Positions 1 through 7,502 of a stretch of DNA of 40,171 nucleotides are shown here, piece after piece. The notes beneath the pieces were generated by a model that ran no database searches, was not told the DNA's origin, and was given only the letters and a program-made list of their open reading frames with translations. Location of the stretch: assembly GCA_964652585.1 (NCBI GenBank), contig CAZZDA010000005.1, positions 1-40,171 of the forward strand, read 5' to 3'. The translations under genes were made by a program, and so were the position numbers. This DNA comes from CAZZDA01 sp964652585 (lineage in GTDB: Bacteria > Patescibacteriota > Patescibacteriia > UBA1544). How positions within the stretch are numbered: the stretch's first letter is position 1; every line of letters begins with the position of its first letter.

Positions 1-21
1 GCATGTAGTAAAATAACTGGG

Positions 22-50
22 GATACCCCGTAGCTTGCTGCGGGGTAGTT
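22..50. repeat. palindromic repeat at the 3' end of elp3
   Basis: Arms TACCCCG (24-30) and CGGGGTA (41-47) enclose a 10-nt loop. The hairpin starts a few bases beyond the elp3 stop codon. It looks like the short GC-rich palindromes found dispersed between genes in many bacteria. No T-tract follows on the minus strand, so it is not a standard intrinsic terminator. Whether it recurs elsewhere in the genome cannot be seen here. Confidence 0.6.
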
Positions 51-52
51 CA

Positions 53-1573
53 TTACGCGCGAACGCCTATACCTGAAATGACTGCCATTTTTTTATATCC
101 TTTTTCTCGCGCAATTTTTTCTGCCTCAACCATAAGTTTTTTACCAAAGCCCTGATGCTGCGGCGCGCCTTTTGAGCTCTTGGCGGCAATAGGTACGAGC
201 TTGCCATACGTATGCAGTTCGCGAATAAGTGCCGCATCTTGTAATTCCGGCAGTATGCGGGTCATGGCATTTTTTGGTGTATCGGGTAGTCGTAGACGTA
301 CAAAGGCATACAATACCTTTATATCTTTTGAAGTGTATTCTAAAAAATATTCCGTCCCGGCGCTTGCACGATAGGTAGAAACATGTAACTTTGCTTGTGC
401 CGCAGTAATTGTTTTACCCCGTGCTTCACGGCAGCGAATACACTTGCAGTTTATGCCTTGTTCGTGCAATTCTTTTTGTAATGATTCGCGCAAGTTCGTG
501 ATGCGATTTCCAGCTAAGATACTCTCTGAGGGGATGTCGCGAATGAGCCGGGTAACGCGTACCCACGGAGGAATTATTTTTTTAATATCAAGTAGAAGTT
601 GGAACAGTACTTTTTCAGAATACGGCTTATATTTCCCTTTTTTCCACCAATGGTGAAGCAGTGCGGTTTCAATAACCGAACATGGATATATCTTCAGCCA
701 ATCCGGCTGCCAGTCAGGACTGGTAAAAAGTTCTTGAAACATCATAAAATCTTTTTTTGGCGTGGATCCTGGAAGATCCGGCATGAGATGGAGAGACACT
801 TTTAATCCCGCGTCCCGTAATAAGGCAATCGCTTGGATCATTTGCTCTCTGCTCATGTCGCGGCGGATGAGTTGTAGTATGGCATTGTCGGTGTGCTGAA
901 TGCCAAGATCAACGCGCGTACATCCAAGCCAGCGCATGCGCGCTAATTCTTTTGGAGTTACCCAGTCCGGTCGTGTTTCAAGCGAGAGACCGATAATACG
1001 ATGTTTGGCAGACTCATTTTTCCTTTTTGCCTCCGCGAGAGTGCGAGAGGTTGAGCCATTACAAACGTCAAAACAACGTTTTATAAACCATGTTTGGTAT
1101 GATTTTTTGTAGGCGCTCCAGGTACCGCCCAATACAATAAGTTCAAGCTTATCGGTTGGGTGTCCATTTTGTTTCAAAGCCGCAAGCCGCACTTGAATTT
1201 GTTTTACAGGATCAAATTGTGTGCGAGCTGCACGCATAGCAGCAGGCTCATTTGAGAGATAGCTCTTCGGCATACCCTTCTCTGTCGGGCAGTAGATGCA
1301 TTTTCCGGGACAGGGATAGGGTTTGGTGAGTACGGTCAACACCGCGACACCGGAAAGTGAACGAACTTTACGTCTGCGCAGAGTGTCAAGAAAAGATTGA
1401 CGTAAGGGCACTTTATGTGATTTACTGTAGGTAAGAACAGCCATTCGTACCTCTGCGTTTGTCGGCATGTTGATATGATGTTTTTTGGCGCTTGCACGCA
1501 AAAATACCGCCAACTTTTCTTGGTTAGTTGGTTGAAGACGACAAAGGTCAGCGATCATTTGTTTTGGAAGCAT
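53..1573 (-). CDS. elp3: Elp3-family tRNA uridine-34 modifying enzyme (radical SAM plus GNAT), short C-terminus
   Basis: This 506-residue protein has the two-domain build of Elp3, which carboxymethylates uridine 34 of tRNA using SAM and acetyl-CoA. The radical-SAM 4Fe-4S motif is C88-x3-C92-x2-C95 in the family-typical setting CPGKCIYCPTEKGMPKSY. A cysteine cluster near residues 374-382 (CKCIRC) matches the Elp3 zinc site. The C-terminal GNAT domain carries the acetyl-CoA loop QHQGFGKKL. The protein stops at ISGIGVRA, whereas family members normally continue with a YYRKLGY-like strand and tail, so roughly 15-25 residues seem missing. The stop lies next to a palindromic repeat. The Trm9-like gene starts divergently 22 bp away. 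The identification is firm; activity of the shortened acetyltransferase domain is uncertain. Confidence 0.93.
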   Translation of the reverse strand: MLPKQMIADLCRLQPTNQEKLAVFLRASAKKHHINMPTNAEVRMAVLTYSKSHKVPLRQSFLDTLRRRKVRSLSGVAVLTVLTKPYPCPGKCIYCPTEKGMPKSYLSNEPAAMRAARTQFDPVKQIQVRLAALKQNGHPTDKLELIVLGGTWSAYKKSYQTWFIKRCFDVCNGSTSRTLAEAKRKNESAKHRIIGLSLETRPDWVTPKELARMRWLGCTRVDLGIQHTDNAILQLIRRDMSREQMIQAIALLRDAGLKVSLHLMPDLPGSTPKKDFMMFQELFTSPDWQPDWLKIYPCSVIETALLHHWWKKGKYKPYSEKVLFQLLLDIKKIIPPWVRVTRLIRDIPSESILAGNRITNLRESLQKELHEQGINCKCIRCREARGKTITAAQAKLHVSTYRASAGTEYFLEYTSKDIKVLYAFVRLRLPDTPKNAMTRILPELQDAALIRELHTYGKLVPIAAKSSKGAPQHQGFGKKLMVEAEKIAREKGYKKMAVISGIGVRA

Positions 1574-1595
1574 AGTTTTAAGATGCTCAAAGGGT

Positions 1596-2315
1596 ATGCA
1601 AGAATCTTACGCAGAACAACTGTTAGAAAAAACACAAGTTGATTATAACCGCATTGCGCGGCAGTTTTCTGAAACAAGGAATAGAAGCTGGCCTGAATTT
1701 GCATTGATCGAACCGTATCTGAAGGGCGTTGAACGCATGCTGGATGTTGGGTGTGGAAATGGACGCCTCTATGATTTTGTGAAGCGCGCTGGTATGGTCT
1801 ATGAGGGACTAGACTATTCTACCGCGCTTATCAAAAAAGCTCAAGAACGTACGCGCGAAGACGATAAGGCATATTTTCAAGTGGGAGATATGCGAGCGCT
1901 ACCCTATCAAGATGAGAGTTTTGATCTAGTCGTGTCTATAGCGGCGCTCAATCATATTCCCGGGATTGAATTTCGTAAAGCTGCCATGAAAGAAATAACT
2001 CGAGTGCTTAAAAAAGATGGCTTACTTTTTATGAGTAACTGGAATTTGCGCTCATTAAAAACCATCATGCGCTATGGTTTATGGAAAGGGCTGTTATGGA
2101 AAGCGGATGCACAGTGGGATGGGGGAGACTGCTCTATTCCTTGGCGGCGTGGCGCGCAGATCAATCGCTACTATCATGCATTTACCTTACGCGAGTTACG
2201 GAGACTGACAGAGGGTGCGAATCTTACGGTAGAAAAGAGTTTTTACACCAAAGGAATAACCCGTGCGCATGTGTGGAGCGGGAGAAATTTAATTACCATA
2301 GCACGTAAAATATAA
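1596..2315 (+). CDS. Trm9/ALKBH8-like tRNA wobble-uridine methyltransferase
   Basis: A class I SAM-dependent methyltransferase of 239 residues. The N-terminus (YNRIARQFSETRNRSWPEF) resembles the YDxIAxxFSxTR opening of eukaryotic Trm9 and ALKBH8, followed by SAM motif I (LDVGCGNGRL, about residues 47-56) and the motif around FDLVVSIAALNHI. The C-terminal half has the PW...RYYHxFxxxEL pattern, also typical of Trm9/ALKBH8 rather than of generic UbiE-like enzymes. Trm9 turns cm5U34 made by Elp3 into mcm5U34, so the divergent elp3 neighbour supports this reading. The 22-bp spacer leaves no room for promoters outside the coding regions. AAAGGG lies just before the ATG, too close for an ideal ribosome site. 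A methyltransferase is certain; the Trm9 role is inferred. Confidence 0.8.
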   Translation: MQESYAEQLLEKTQVDYNRIARQFSETRNRSWPEFALIEPYLKGVERMLDVGCGNGRLYDFVKRAGMVYEGLDYSTALIKKAQERTREDDKAYFQVGDMRALPYQDESFDLVVSIAALNHIPGIEFRKAAMKEITRVLKKDGLLFMSNWNLRSLKTIMRYGLWKGLLWKADAQWDGGDCSIPWRRGAQINRYYHAFTLRELRRLTEGANLTVEKSFYTKGITRAHVWSGRNLITIARKI

Positions 2316-2328
2316 AAACTCATAACTT

Positions 2329-3492
2329 ATGACTATATTCTCCAGTACAAAATTTATTTTCAGTGCAGTACTTATTGCTTTTCTTATACCTTTTTCAACT
2401 CTTGCCGCACCTCTTTTTGCCGAAGAGGTGGTTGAAGTTCGCAGTAGTCAAATCATAGAGGACAACTTTATACGTTATGGGTCAGTCGTCAATATCATGG
2501 GCGATATGGAAAAGGATGTAATTGTCGGAGGAGGTGATATTACCATAACAGGACCTGTTGGTGGCGATGTTATCGCACTGGGATCAAATATTACCATTAC
2601 GGGAGATATTGAGGGAAATGTCCGAGCGGTTGGAGAAAATATACGTATAGAGGGTAGTGTTGGAAAGAATGTTATGGTATTTGGCAGCGATATTATCTTT
2701 ACAGAAAATGCTGACATTGGGTGGAATGTTTTTGTTATGGGAGAAAATATTACCCACAAAGGTGCGGCACAAGGAAAGATAAGTGGTAACATTGTTCATG
2801 CGGTGTTTGGCGGGAGTATAGCAAACGACGTGCATTTGACGGTTGTTGAAGATGGATCTATAACAGTTTTACCGGAAGCACATCTTGGCGGGAGCTTGCG
2901 GTATATCGCGTCTCGTGAGTCAGTGAATTTGCAAGAAGGAGCGATAGTTATTGGAACAGTTGAACATACGCGATTGAGTGAAGATGGTATTTCTTTCGGC
3001 AATATCGCTTTTACAGCGTACATACTGCTTCATCTCATGAGTCTCTTCGGTATGCTGGTTGTGGGCATGGTGTTTTTGGTAATTGCAAAACCGTTTATGA
3101 ACAAGACTGCCGCAATCGCACAGAAGAAATTCGGCGAAGCGACCTGGTGGGGATTTGTTGCTCTTGTTATGACACCGATAGTAATAGTGTTGTTGATCTT
3201 AACACTCATAGGCATTCCTCTTGCATTTTTGTTGCTTGCCGCGTGGTTGGTGAGCCTCTATATTAGCAAGCTGGTGGTGGCGTATGCGATAGGGCAAAAA
3301 GTATTGAGAAGTCCCAAGGCAACTCCTTACTGGCAATTTATTGGAGGAGTTCTTTTGGTGGCTCTTGTAACAAGTATCCCGGTTGTTGGTTGGGTTATAA
3401 AACTTTTTATCGTGCTTGTTGGACTGGGCAGTATTTGGCTCTATCTACGAACGCTAACTGACCACAAACAACCTATAACTCATAACAAGTAG
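2329..3492 (+). CDS. bactofilin-like beta-repeat protein with C-terminal membrane domain
   Basis: The 387-residue protein begins with a signal peptide or anchor (about residues 8-31, ending AAPLFA). Residues 45-200 consist of short repeats such as GDVIALGSNITITGDIEGNV, a pattern of the polymer-forming bactofilin beta-helix (DUF583). From about residue 225 there are several hydrophobic segments (around 226-255, 275-325 and 337-375). An exported beta-helix joined to a membrane domain suggests an envelope scaffold, but no function is proven. The last residues (TDHKQPITHNK) are encoded by a G-poor intergenic-type tract (see the 3461-3490 repeat), so the C-terminus may have been extended by it. 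No ribosome binding site is visible; CATAACTT precedes the ATG. Confidence 0.8.
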   Translation: MTIFSSTKFIFSAVLIAFLIPFSTLAAPLFAEEVVEVRSSQIIEDNFIRYGSVVNIMGDMEKDVIVGGGDITITGPVGGDVIALGSNITITGDIEGNVRAVGENIRIEGSVGKNVMVFGSDIIFTENADIGWNVFVMGENITHKGAAQGKISGNIVHAVFGGSIANDVHLTVVEDGSITVLPEAHLGGSLRYIASRESVNLQEGAIVIGTVEHTRLSEDGISFGNIAFTAYILLHLMSLFGMLVVGMVFLVIAKPFMNKTAAIAQKKFGEATWWGFVALVMTPIVIVLLILTLIGIPLAFLLLAAWLVSLYISKLVVAYAIGQKVLRSPKATPYWQFIGGVLLVALVTSIPVVGWVIKLFIVLVGLGSIWLYLRTLTDHKQPITHNK

Positions 3493-3546
3493 AGGTATCA
3501 CCAATACTCAATATGTTGTTTGTTGTAGGTTATAAGTTGTAAGTTA
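3461..3546. repeat. inverted pair of TATAAC/ACAACC-type tracts
   Basis: The plus strand reads CAACCTATAACTCATAAC at 3470-3487. At 3521-3546 the complementary form appears, with GTTGTAGGTTATAAG followed by TTGTAAGTT. The first copy lies inside the end of the upstream coding region, the second directly before the phosphomannomutase start. Similar tracts recur elsewhere in the window. Confidence 0.6.
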
Positions 3547-3551
3547 ATTCT

Positions 3552-4913
3552 ATGCATGTTCACAAATCACTCTTTAAAGCATATGACGTGCGCGGTATCT
3601 ACCCTGACGCGATACATGAGCAAGTAGTGTATTACATAGGGCGCGCGTACGCGACATTTCTTTCACGAACGCTTGAGCGCACACCTCGCGCGCTAGCGGT
3701 GGTTGTAGGGCATGATGAACGAGAAAGCTCCCCCTCGTTATTTGCAGAACTCAAAAAAGGATTGATTGAAAGCGGTATGGCGGTTATTGATATTGGTGCG
3801 GTGTCAACGCCGGTACTCTACTTTGCCGTACGGCATTTTCAGGTACATGGCGGTATTATGGTAACCGCGTCACATAATCCGGCAGAATATAATGGTATGA
3901 AATTCACCCGTGAAGAAGCGATACCCATAGGAGTTGATTCAGGTCTCCGGGAAATAAAGCGGATTGTAGAGGAAAAAGATTTTATTGTATCTGAAGAAAA
4001 AGGAGGTGAACGTACGGAAGATATTTGGAAAACCTATCTTGAGACGGTAGCGGGAGATATTGATATAGAACAACCGCTTAAAGTGGTGATTGACGCGGGT
4101 AATGGTATGGCGGGTCGTGTACTGCCAAAGCTGCTGCCATATTTTCCTGACCTCAAAATAACCAAACTTTTCTTTGATGTTGATTTTACTTTTCCAAATC
4201 ATGAAGCCAATCCTTTGAAAGAAGAAAATGTCAAAGATTTACAAGAGAAAGTAAGAGAGGCGGGTGCACATATTGGTATAGCGTATGATGGGGATTGTGA
4301 TCGTGTGGGGTTTATTACTGAAGAGGGGGCTACGGTTTCGGGAGATATTATAACCGCACTCATTGCTCGAGAATTGCTTAAGGAACATTCGGGAGCGACC
4401 ATTCTCTATGATCTGCGTTCCAGTCGTGTGGTAAAAGAAGTTATAGAAAGTCGCGGAGGAAAAGCGGTTGAGACCCGCGTGGGGCACGCATTTATTAAAA
4501 AACAAATGCGTGATGAGCAGGCGCTCTTTGCGGGAGAGCTATCTTCGCATTTTTACTACCAAGAAGAGGGGTATGTAGAAAACGGTGATAAAACGATGTT
4601 GTTGATGCTGCAACTTTTAAGTGAATCAGGCAAAACATTGAGCGAGTTAGTAGAACCGCTTCAAAGGTATGCACATTCCGGCGAGATAAATTCGGAAGTG
4701 GAAGATGTGCAAGCAGTTTTGAAAAAACTTAAAGAAACCTATTATGATGCGGAGCAGTATGAGCTGGACGGTTTGACGGTTCGTTACAAAGATTGGTGGT
4801 TTAATGTACGACCCTCTAATACGGAGCCGGTATTGCGCTTAAACCTTGAAGCTGACACCCACAACCTTATGCTTCAGAGACGAGACGAGGTGTTAAAGCT
4901 TATTCGTTCGTAA
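3552..4913 (+). CDS. manB: phosphomannomutase/phosphoglucomutase
   Basis: A full-length (453 aa) alpha-D-phosphohexomutase, which interconverts hexose 1- and 6-phosphates for nucleotide-sugar and envelope polysaccharide synthesis in the cytoplasm. All four signature sites are present: FKAYDVRG at the N-terminus, the phosphoserine loop TASHNP (S107), the metal-binding loop DGDCDR (246-251) and the phosphate-binding RPSNTEP (420-426). The sugar-specificity loop reads GELSSH (328-333) instead of the common GEMSGH, a mild variation. The DGDCDR form and length resemble bifunctional PMM/PGM enzymes, so mannose or glucose specificity cannot be settled. The ATG is preceded by a TTATAAGTTGTAAGTT tract with no Shine-Dalgarno site. 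Confidence 0.92.
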   Translation: MHVHKSLFKAYDVRGIYPDAIHEQVVYYIGRAYATFLSRTLERTPRALAVVVGHDERESSPSLFAELKKGLIESGMAVIDIGAVSTPVLYFAVRHFQVHGGIMVTASHNPAEYNGMKFTREEAIPIGVDSGLREIKRIVEEKDFIVSEEKGGERTEDIWKTYLETVAGDIDIEQPLKVVIDAGNGMAGRVLPKLLPYFPDLKITKLFFDVDFTFPNHEANPLKEENVKDLQEKVREAGAHIGIAYDGDCDRVGFITEEGATVSGDIITALIARELLKEHSGATILYDLRSSRVVKEVIESRGGKAVETRVGHAFIKKQMRDEQALFAGELSSHFYYQEEGYVENGDKTMLLMLQLLSESGKTLSELVEPLQRYAHSGEINSEVEDVQAVLKKLKETYYDAEQYELDGLTVRYKDWWFNVRPSNTEPVLRLNLEADTHNLMLQRRDEVLKLIRS

Positions 4914-4934
4914 TAATAAAAAAAGACCCGTTTG

Positions 4935-5363
4935 TCACATTGGAAAGTGAAGTACACGAGCCCATTCTTCGTAATCATAGCCACCTTGTGCTGCTTCTAT
5001 GACTTTGACTGCGGATAAGAGAGACAATCTGTCGTTATCCATCATATTGCGGAGCAAATCACACAACACTGAAGTTCTTGACCCAAAAACAGTTTCAAAA
5101 GGATCGGTGGTTCGTAGATGCCCCTCACCTTCTTTTCGCAAGCGTTCGTTGATGTCTTCCAAAAAATCTGTAAGACTGGGCGATACAGTGAGTAGCTCTT
5201 CAGTAAGAACGGAGAATACATGTCCTAGGGCGATATCGTCTTGAACGTATCGTACGCCTCTAAATGCAAATCCTCGTTCTATTATCTGCCTCTTACTCAG
5301 TCGAATTTCTTCTAACATCGAACAATTTTTAAAGGCTGTGCCATGAGATTGAGATTCACTCAT
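4935..5363 (-). CDS. hypothetical protein, orphan
   Basis: A 142-residue soluble, charged, mostly helical protein that I do not recognise. It has no signal peptide or transmembrane segment. Support for a real gene comes from a strong ribosome site (AGGGAG, seven bases before the ATG) and a good promoter (TTGACA-N17-TATGGT) upstream. It is convergent with the phosphomannomutase gene and divergent from the MazG-like gene, at the border of the A+T-rich island. A T7 run follows the stop on the minus strand with only a weak stem, so termination is unclear. Function unknown. Confidence 0.7.
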   Translation of the reverse strand: MSESQSHGTAFKNCSMLEEIRLSKRQIIERGFAFRGVRYVQDDIALGHVFSVLTEELLTVSPSLTDFLEDINERLRKEGEGHLRTTDPFETVFGSRTSVLCDLLRNMMDNDRLSLLSAVKVIEAAQGGYDYEEWARVLHFPM

Positions 5364-5420
5364 TATTTTACTCCCTATGAAAGATCAAAATTAATGTGCA
5401 TTTTGTTCAATGACAAAAAC

Positions 5421-5449
5421 ACCATATATTATTAAATAGCACTTGTCAA
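5421..5449 (-). promoter_or_regulatory. sigma70-type promoter of the 4935-5363 gene
   Basis: Read on the minus strand, TTGACA (5444-5449) is followed after 17 bases by TATGGT (5421-5426), about 58 bases upstream of the start codon. The overlapping A+T-rich stretch on the plus strand (TATATT at 5425-5430) may serve the MazG-like gene in the opposite direction. Confidence 0.55.
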
Positions 5450-5464
5450 ATTAATAACAAAAAT

Positions 5465-5785
5465 ATGGAATTAAAAGAATTGATGAAATTTATTGACATG
5501 GAGCATGACAGGTTAAAGAAAAGTAAAGGAAGTTCTACACACCAGGAAAGAATTTTAGCAAGAACAGTAAAGCTGGGAGAAGAGTTTGGTGAATTGTGTA
5601 ATGAAATATTGGTACACAATAATGATCAGCGAAAAGAAAAAATGATGAATCATGACAAGCATACTTTACCAGATGAATTTGCTGATGTCATTATTACTAC
5701 ACTGCTCTTGGCAAAAGAGACAGATGTTGATATCAAAAGAGCATTAGAAGATAAAATTGAAAAGATTAATGAGAGATATGTATAA
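5465..5785 (+). CDS. MazG-like nucleotide pyrophosphohydrolase
   Basis: A 106-residue all-alpha NTP pyrophosphohydrolase of the MazG/phosphoribosyl-ATP-pyrophosphatase superfamily. The magnesium-binding ExxE...ExxD signature is visible: KLGEEFGELCNE (E40, E43) and LPDEFADVI (E71, D74), 27 residues apart, as expected for a single-domain form. Such enzymes hydrolyse NTPs or dNTPs, often non-canonical ones, to NMP and pyrophosphate. It opens a run of nucleotide-processing genes; the HAD nucleotidase begins three bases after its stop, so the two are probably co-translated. The gene is clearly richer in A+T than the housekeeping genes around it, which suggests separate acquisition. Substrate unknown. 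Confidence 0.75.
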   Translation: MELKELMKFIDMEHDRLKKSKGSSTHQERILARTVKLGEEFGELCNEILVHNNDQRKEKMMNHDKHTLPDEFADVIITTLLLAKETDVDIKRALEDKIEKINERYV

Positions 5786-5788
5786 TAT

Positions 5789-6679
5789 ATGAAAATCTTA
5801 CCAGAAAATCCAGAAAGAAATATGCAGAGAGAAAATGTTATTATTCCAAATGAAAAAGAATTAGGGAAGAAAATAGAAGCTATGGCAAGCGATGGAGCGG
5901 ACAAGCTACATATTTTAAGTGATTTTGATAGAACCTTAACACAAGCTTTTGTTGATGGACAGAAGTCTCCAACAGTCATTGCACAGATACGTAATGGCAA
6001 ATATTTAACATCAGACTATGCATTGCGGGCACATGCACTGTACGATAAATATCGTCCTATAGAAATTGATTCTTCTCTAGACTTGAAAGAAAAAAACAAA
6101 GCAATGCATGAATGGTGGAAAACACACTTTGAGCTTCTTGTAGAGTGTGGCTTGGATAAGAAAGTAATGGATGAAATTGTCAGCAAGAGGGAGTTGCAGT
6201 TCCGAGCAGGGACTTTGAAATTATTTGATTTAGCACATAAAAGCAATGTTCCTGTGATTATCATGTCTGCGGGACCAGGGTATATGATTAGAAAGTACAT
6301 AGAACAAGAGGGGAGAATGTATGCTAACGTGCATATTATTGCCAATGAGTACGACTTTAATGATGACGGAAAAGTTCTTGGCATAAAAGAACCGATCATT
6401 CATTCGTACAACAAACACGAAATGACACTAGATGGACACATGGTATTAGATTCTATTAGGGATAGGAAGAATGTTGTGTTGTTAGGTGATGGTGTAAGTG
6501 ATATTGGTATGGTTGAAGGTTTTTCTTATGATCATCTACTGACAATTGGATTTCTTAATGAAAATAAGGAGGTAAATGGAGAGAAGTATGGTGAAAGTTT
6601 TGATGTGGTACTGACAGGAGATCAGAACATGGACTATGTTCATGAACTATTGAGTAGTGTTATGACAAAAGGGAAATAA
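5789..6679 (+). CDS. HAD-family pyrimidine 5'-nucleotidase-like (cN-III/UMPH-1 type)
   Basis: A 296-residue HAD phosphatase. Motif I is HILSDFDRTLT with nucleophile D45 and acid/base D47; motif II is the VIIMSAGPG segment near residue 155; the acidic motif is NVVLLGDGVSDIGMVEG near residues 229-245. This order, and the cap inserted after motif I, resembles cytosolic 5'-nucleotidase III, which dephosphorylates pyrimidine and some modified nucleoside monophosphates. It follows the MazG-like gene by three bases, so NMPs released by that enzyme could be its substrate (inference). An internal ATG at 5822 is an alternative start that would lose 11 residues. Family assignment is good, substrate open. 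Confidence 0.75.
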   Translation: MKILPENPERNMQRENVIIPNEKELGKKIEAMASDGADKLHILSDFDRTLTQAFVDGQKSPTVIAQIRNGKYLTSDYALRAHALYDKYRPIEIDSSLDLKEKNKAMHEWWKTHFELLVECGLDKKVMDEIVSKRELQFRAGTLKLFDLAHKSNVPVIIMSAGPGYMIRKYIEQEGRMYANVHIIANEYDFNDDGKVLGIKEPIIHSYNKHEMTLDGHMVLDSIRDRKNVVLLGDGVSDIGMVEGFSYDHLLTIGFLNENKEVNGEKYGESFDVVLTGDQNMDYVHELLSSVMTKGK

Positions 6680-6695
6680 TATTTCAAAAATAAAT

Positions 6696-7109
6696 ATGGA
6701 AAATTTTCGTATAGCGGTGAAGGCATGTGTCATTAATGACAAGGGAGAGATGTTGCTGATCAAGCGCAGGAGCAATGACCCGCATAGTCCGGGTGTGTGG
6801 GAGATTCCTGGCGGACGGTTAGATGTTGGTGAAAATCCATTCTTTGGGTTACAGCGAGAAATCAAAGAAGAAGTTGGATTGGATATTGAGGTGTTAAATC
6901 CTTTAATGATCCATCACTTCACGCGAGATGATGAACAAAAGATCACTATGATCACGTTCTTGTGTAAGGCAATTTCAAGTGAAGTGGTGTTAAGTGAAGA
7001 GCATACCAACTATGAATGGCGAACACTTTCAGAAGCGCCAAAATTGCTCACCAAAGAATTTCATGAAGAAGTAAATATTATAAAAACACGATTTAAAGAT
7101 ATCCTCTAA
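6696..7109 (+). CDS. NUDIX hydrolase
   Basis: A 137-residue NUDIX protein. The NUDIX box matches perfectly: GRLDVGE, seven residues, then REIKEEVGL, at about residues 41-63, preceded by VWEIPGG. Proteins of this type hydrolyse nucleoside diphosphate-linked compounds, including oxidised or modified NTPs. The N-terminus (KACVINDKGEMLLIKRR) is the usual first strand. It lies 16 bases after the nucleotidase and continues the nucleotide-sanitation run. The exact substrate cannot be read from sequence. Confidence 0.88.
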   Translation: MENFRIAVKACVINDKGEMLLIKRRSNDPHSPGVWEIPGGRLDVGENPFFGLQREIKEEVGLDIEVLNPLMIHHFTRDDEQKITMITFLCKAISSEVVLSEEHTNYEWRTLSEAPKLLTKEFHEEVNIIKTRFKDIL

Positions 7110-7126
7110 TTTTTTCGTTGTAAATC

Positions 7127-7160
7127 CTTATTCCAATGTTCTTGAGAACATTGGAATAAG
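7127..7160. promoter_or_regulatory. perfect 16-bp inverted repeat, likely operator
   Basis: The arms CTTATTCCAATGTTCT (7127-7142) and AGAACATTGGAATAAG (7145-7160) are exact complements around a two-base centre. The near-zero loop and lack of a following T-tract favour a protein-binding site over a terminator. It overlaps the -35 element of the winged-helix gene, and its right half recurs at the 3' end of that gene, so autoregulation is likely (inference). Confidence 0.75.
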
Positions 7161-7180
7161 AAAAGGAAGTGTGATACAAT
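7151..7180 (+). promoter_or_regulatory. promoter of the winged-helix regulator
   Basis: TTGGAA (7151-7156) and TACAAT (7175-7180) are 18 bases apart, the latter in an extended context TGTGATACAAT. The -35 box lies inside the right arm of the palindrome at 7127-7160, so a bound repressor would exclude RNA polymerase. The predicted start is about 10 bases before the ATG at 7196, giving a very short leader. Confidence 0.6.
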
Positions 7181-7195
7181 AATCATATCTGCACT

Positions 7196-7480
7196 ATGAC
7201 CAAAAAAAATGTTTTAAACAATAAACAACGAGAGCGGATTGTCAAAGGATTTGCCAACCATCGTAGAATAGAGATAATAGAGCTTTTACATAAAGCGCCA
7301 GAACTTTCTGTAGTGGAAATCGCTGAAATACTACGTATTAATATGAAGACCGCTTCAGAACATATTAGGCGGCTAGCAATTTCTGGTTTAGTGGTAAAAA
7401 GATCAGCCGGCTCCAGTGTAAGGCATAAACTGACTGATAGAGGAATTGTTATTCTCAAGTTCTTAAGAACATTGGAATAA
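7196..7480 (+). CDS. ArsR-like winged-helix transcriptional regulator
   Basis: A 94-residue protein with one winged helix-turn-helix domain (about residues 18-88). The helices RRIEIIELLHKAPELSVVEIAEIL and MKTASEHIRRLAISGLV follow the ArsR/MarR-like layout, ending in a wing with KRSAGSSVRHKLT. There are no cysteine pairs of the metal-sensing kind, so the signal is unknown. A perfect palindrome overlaps its own promoter, and a related imperfect palindrome covers its last codons, directly before the next gene. It sits between the NUDIX gene and a second MazG-like gene, so it probably controls itself and the downstream gene (inference). Confidence 0.8.
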   Translation: MTKKNVLNNKQRERIVKGFANHRRIEIIELLHKAPELSVVEIAEILRINMKTASEHIRRLAISGLVVKRSAGSSVRHKLTDRGIVILKFLRTLE

Positions 7481-7483
7481 CAA
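7446..7483. promoter_or_regulatory. second operator-like palindrome at the 3' end of the regulator gene
   Basis: The site is symmetric about 7464/7465: TTGTTATTC (7446-7454) mirrors GAATAACAA (7475-7483), with a perfect centre GTTCTTAAGAAC (7459-7470) and three mismatched positions between. The right half AGAACATTGGAATAA (7467-7481) is identical to the right half of the palindrome at 7145-7159. It spans the stop codon of the regulator and lies 20 bases upstream of the next start codon. Confidence 0.65.
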
Positions 7484-7502
7484 ATACAAACAGTATGAAG
7501 CT

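Noticed and set aside
2475..2835. Antisense frames within the bactofilin-like gene
   Set aside because: They arise from its repeat structure; products are low-complexity and have no start signals.
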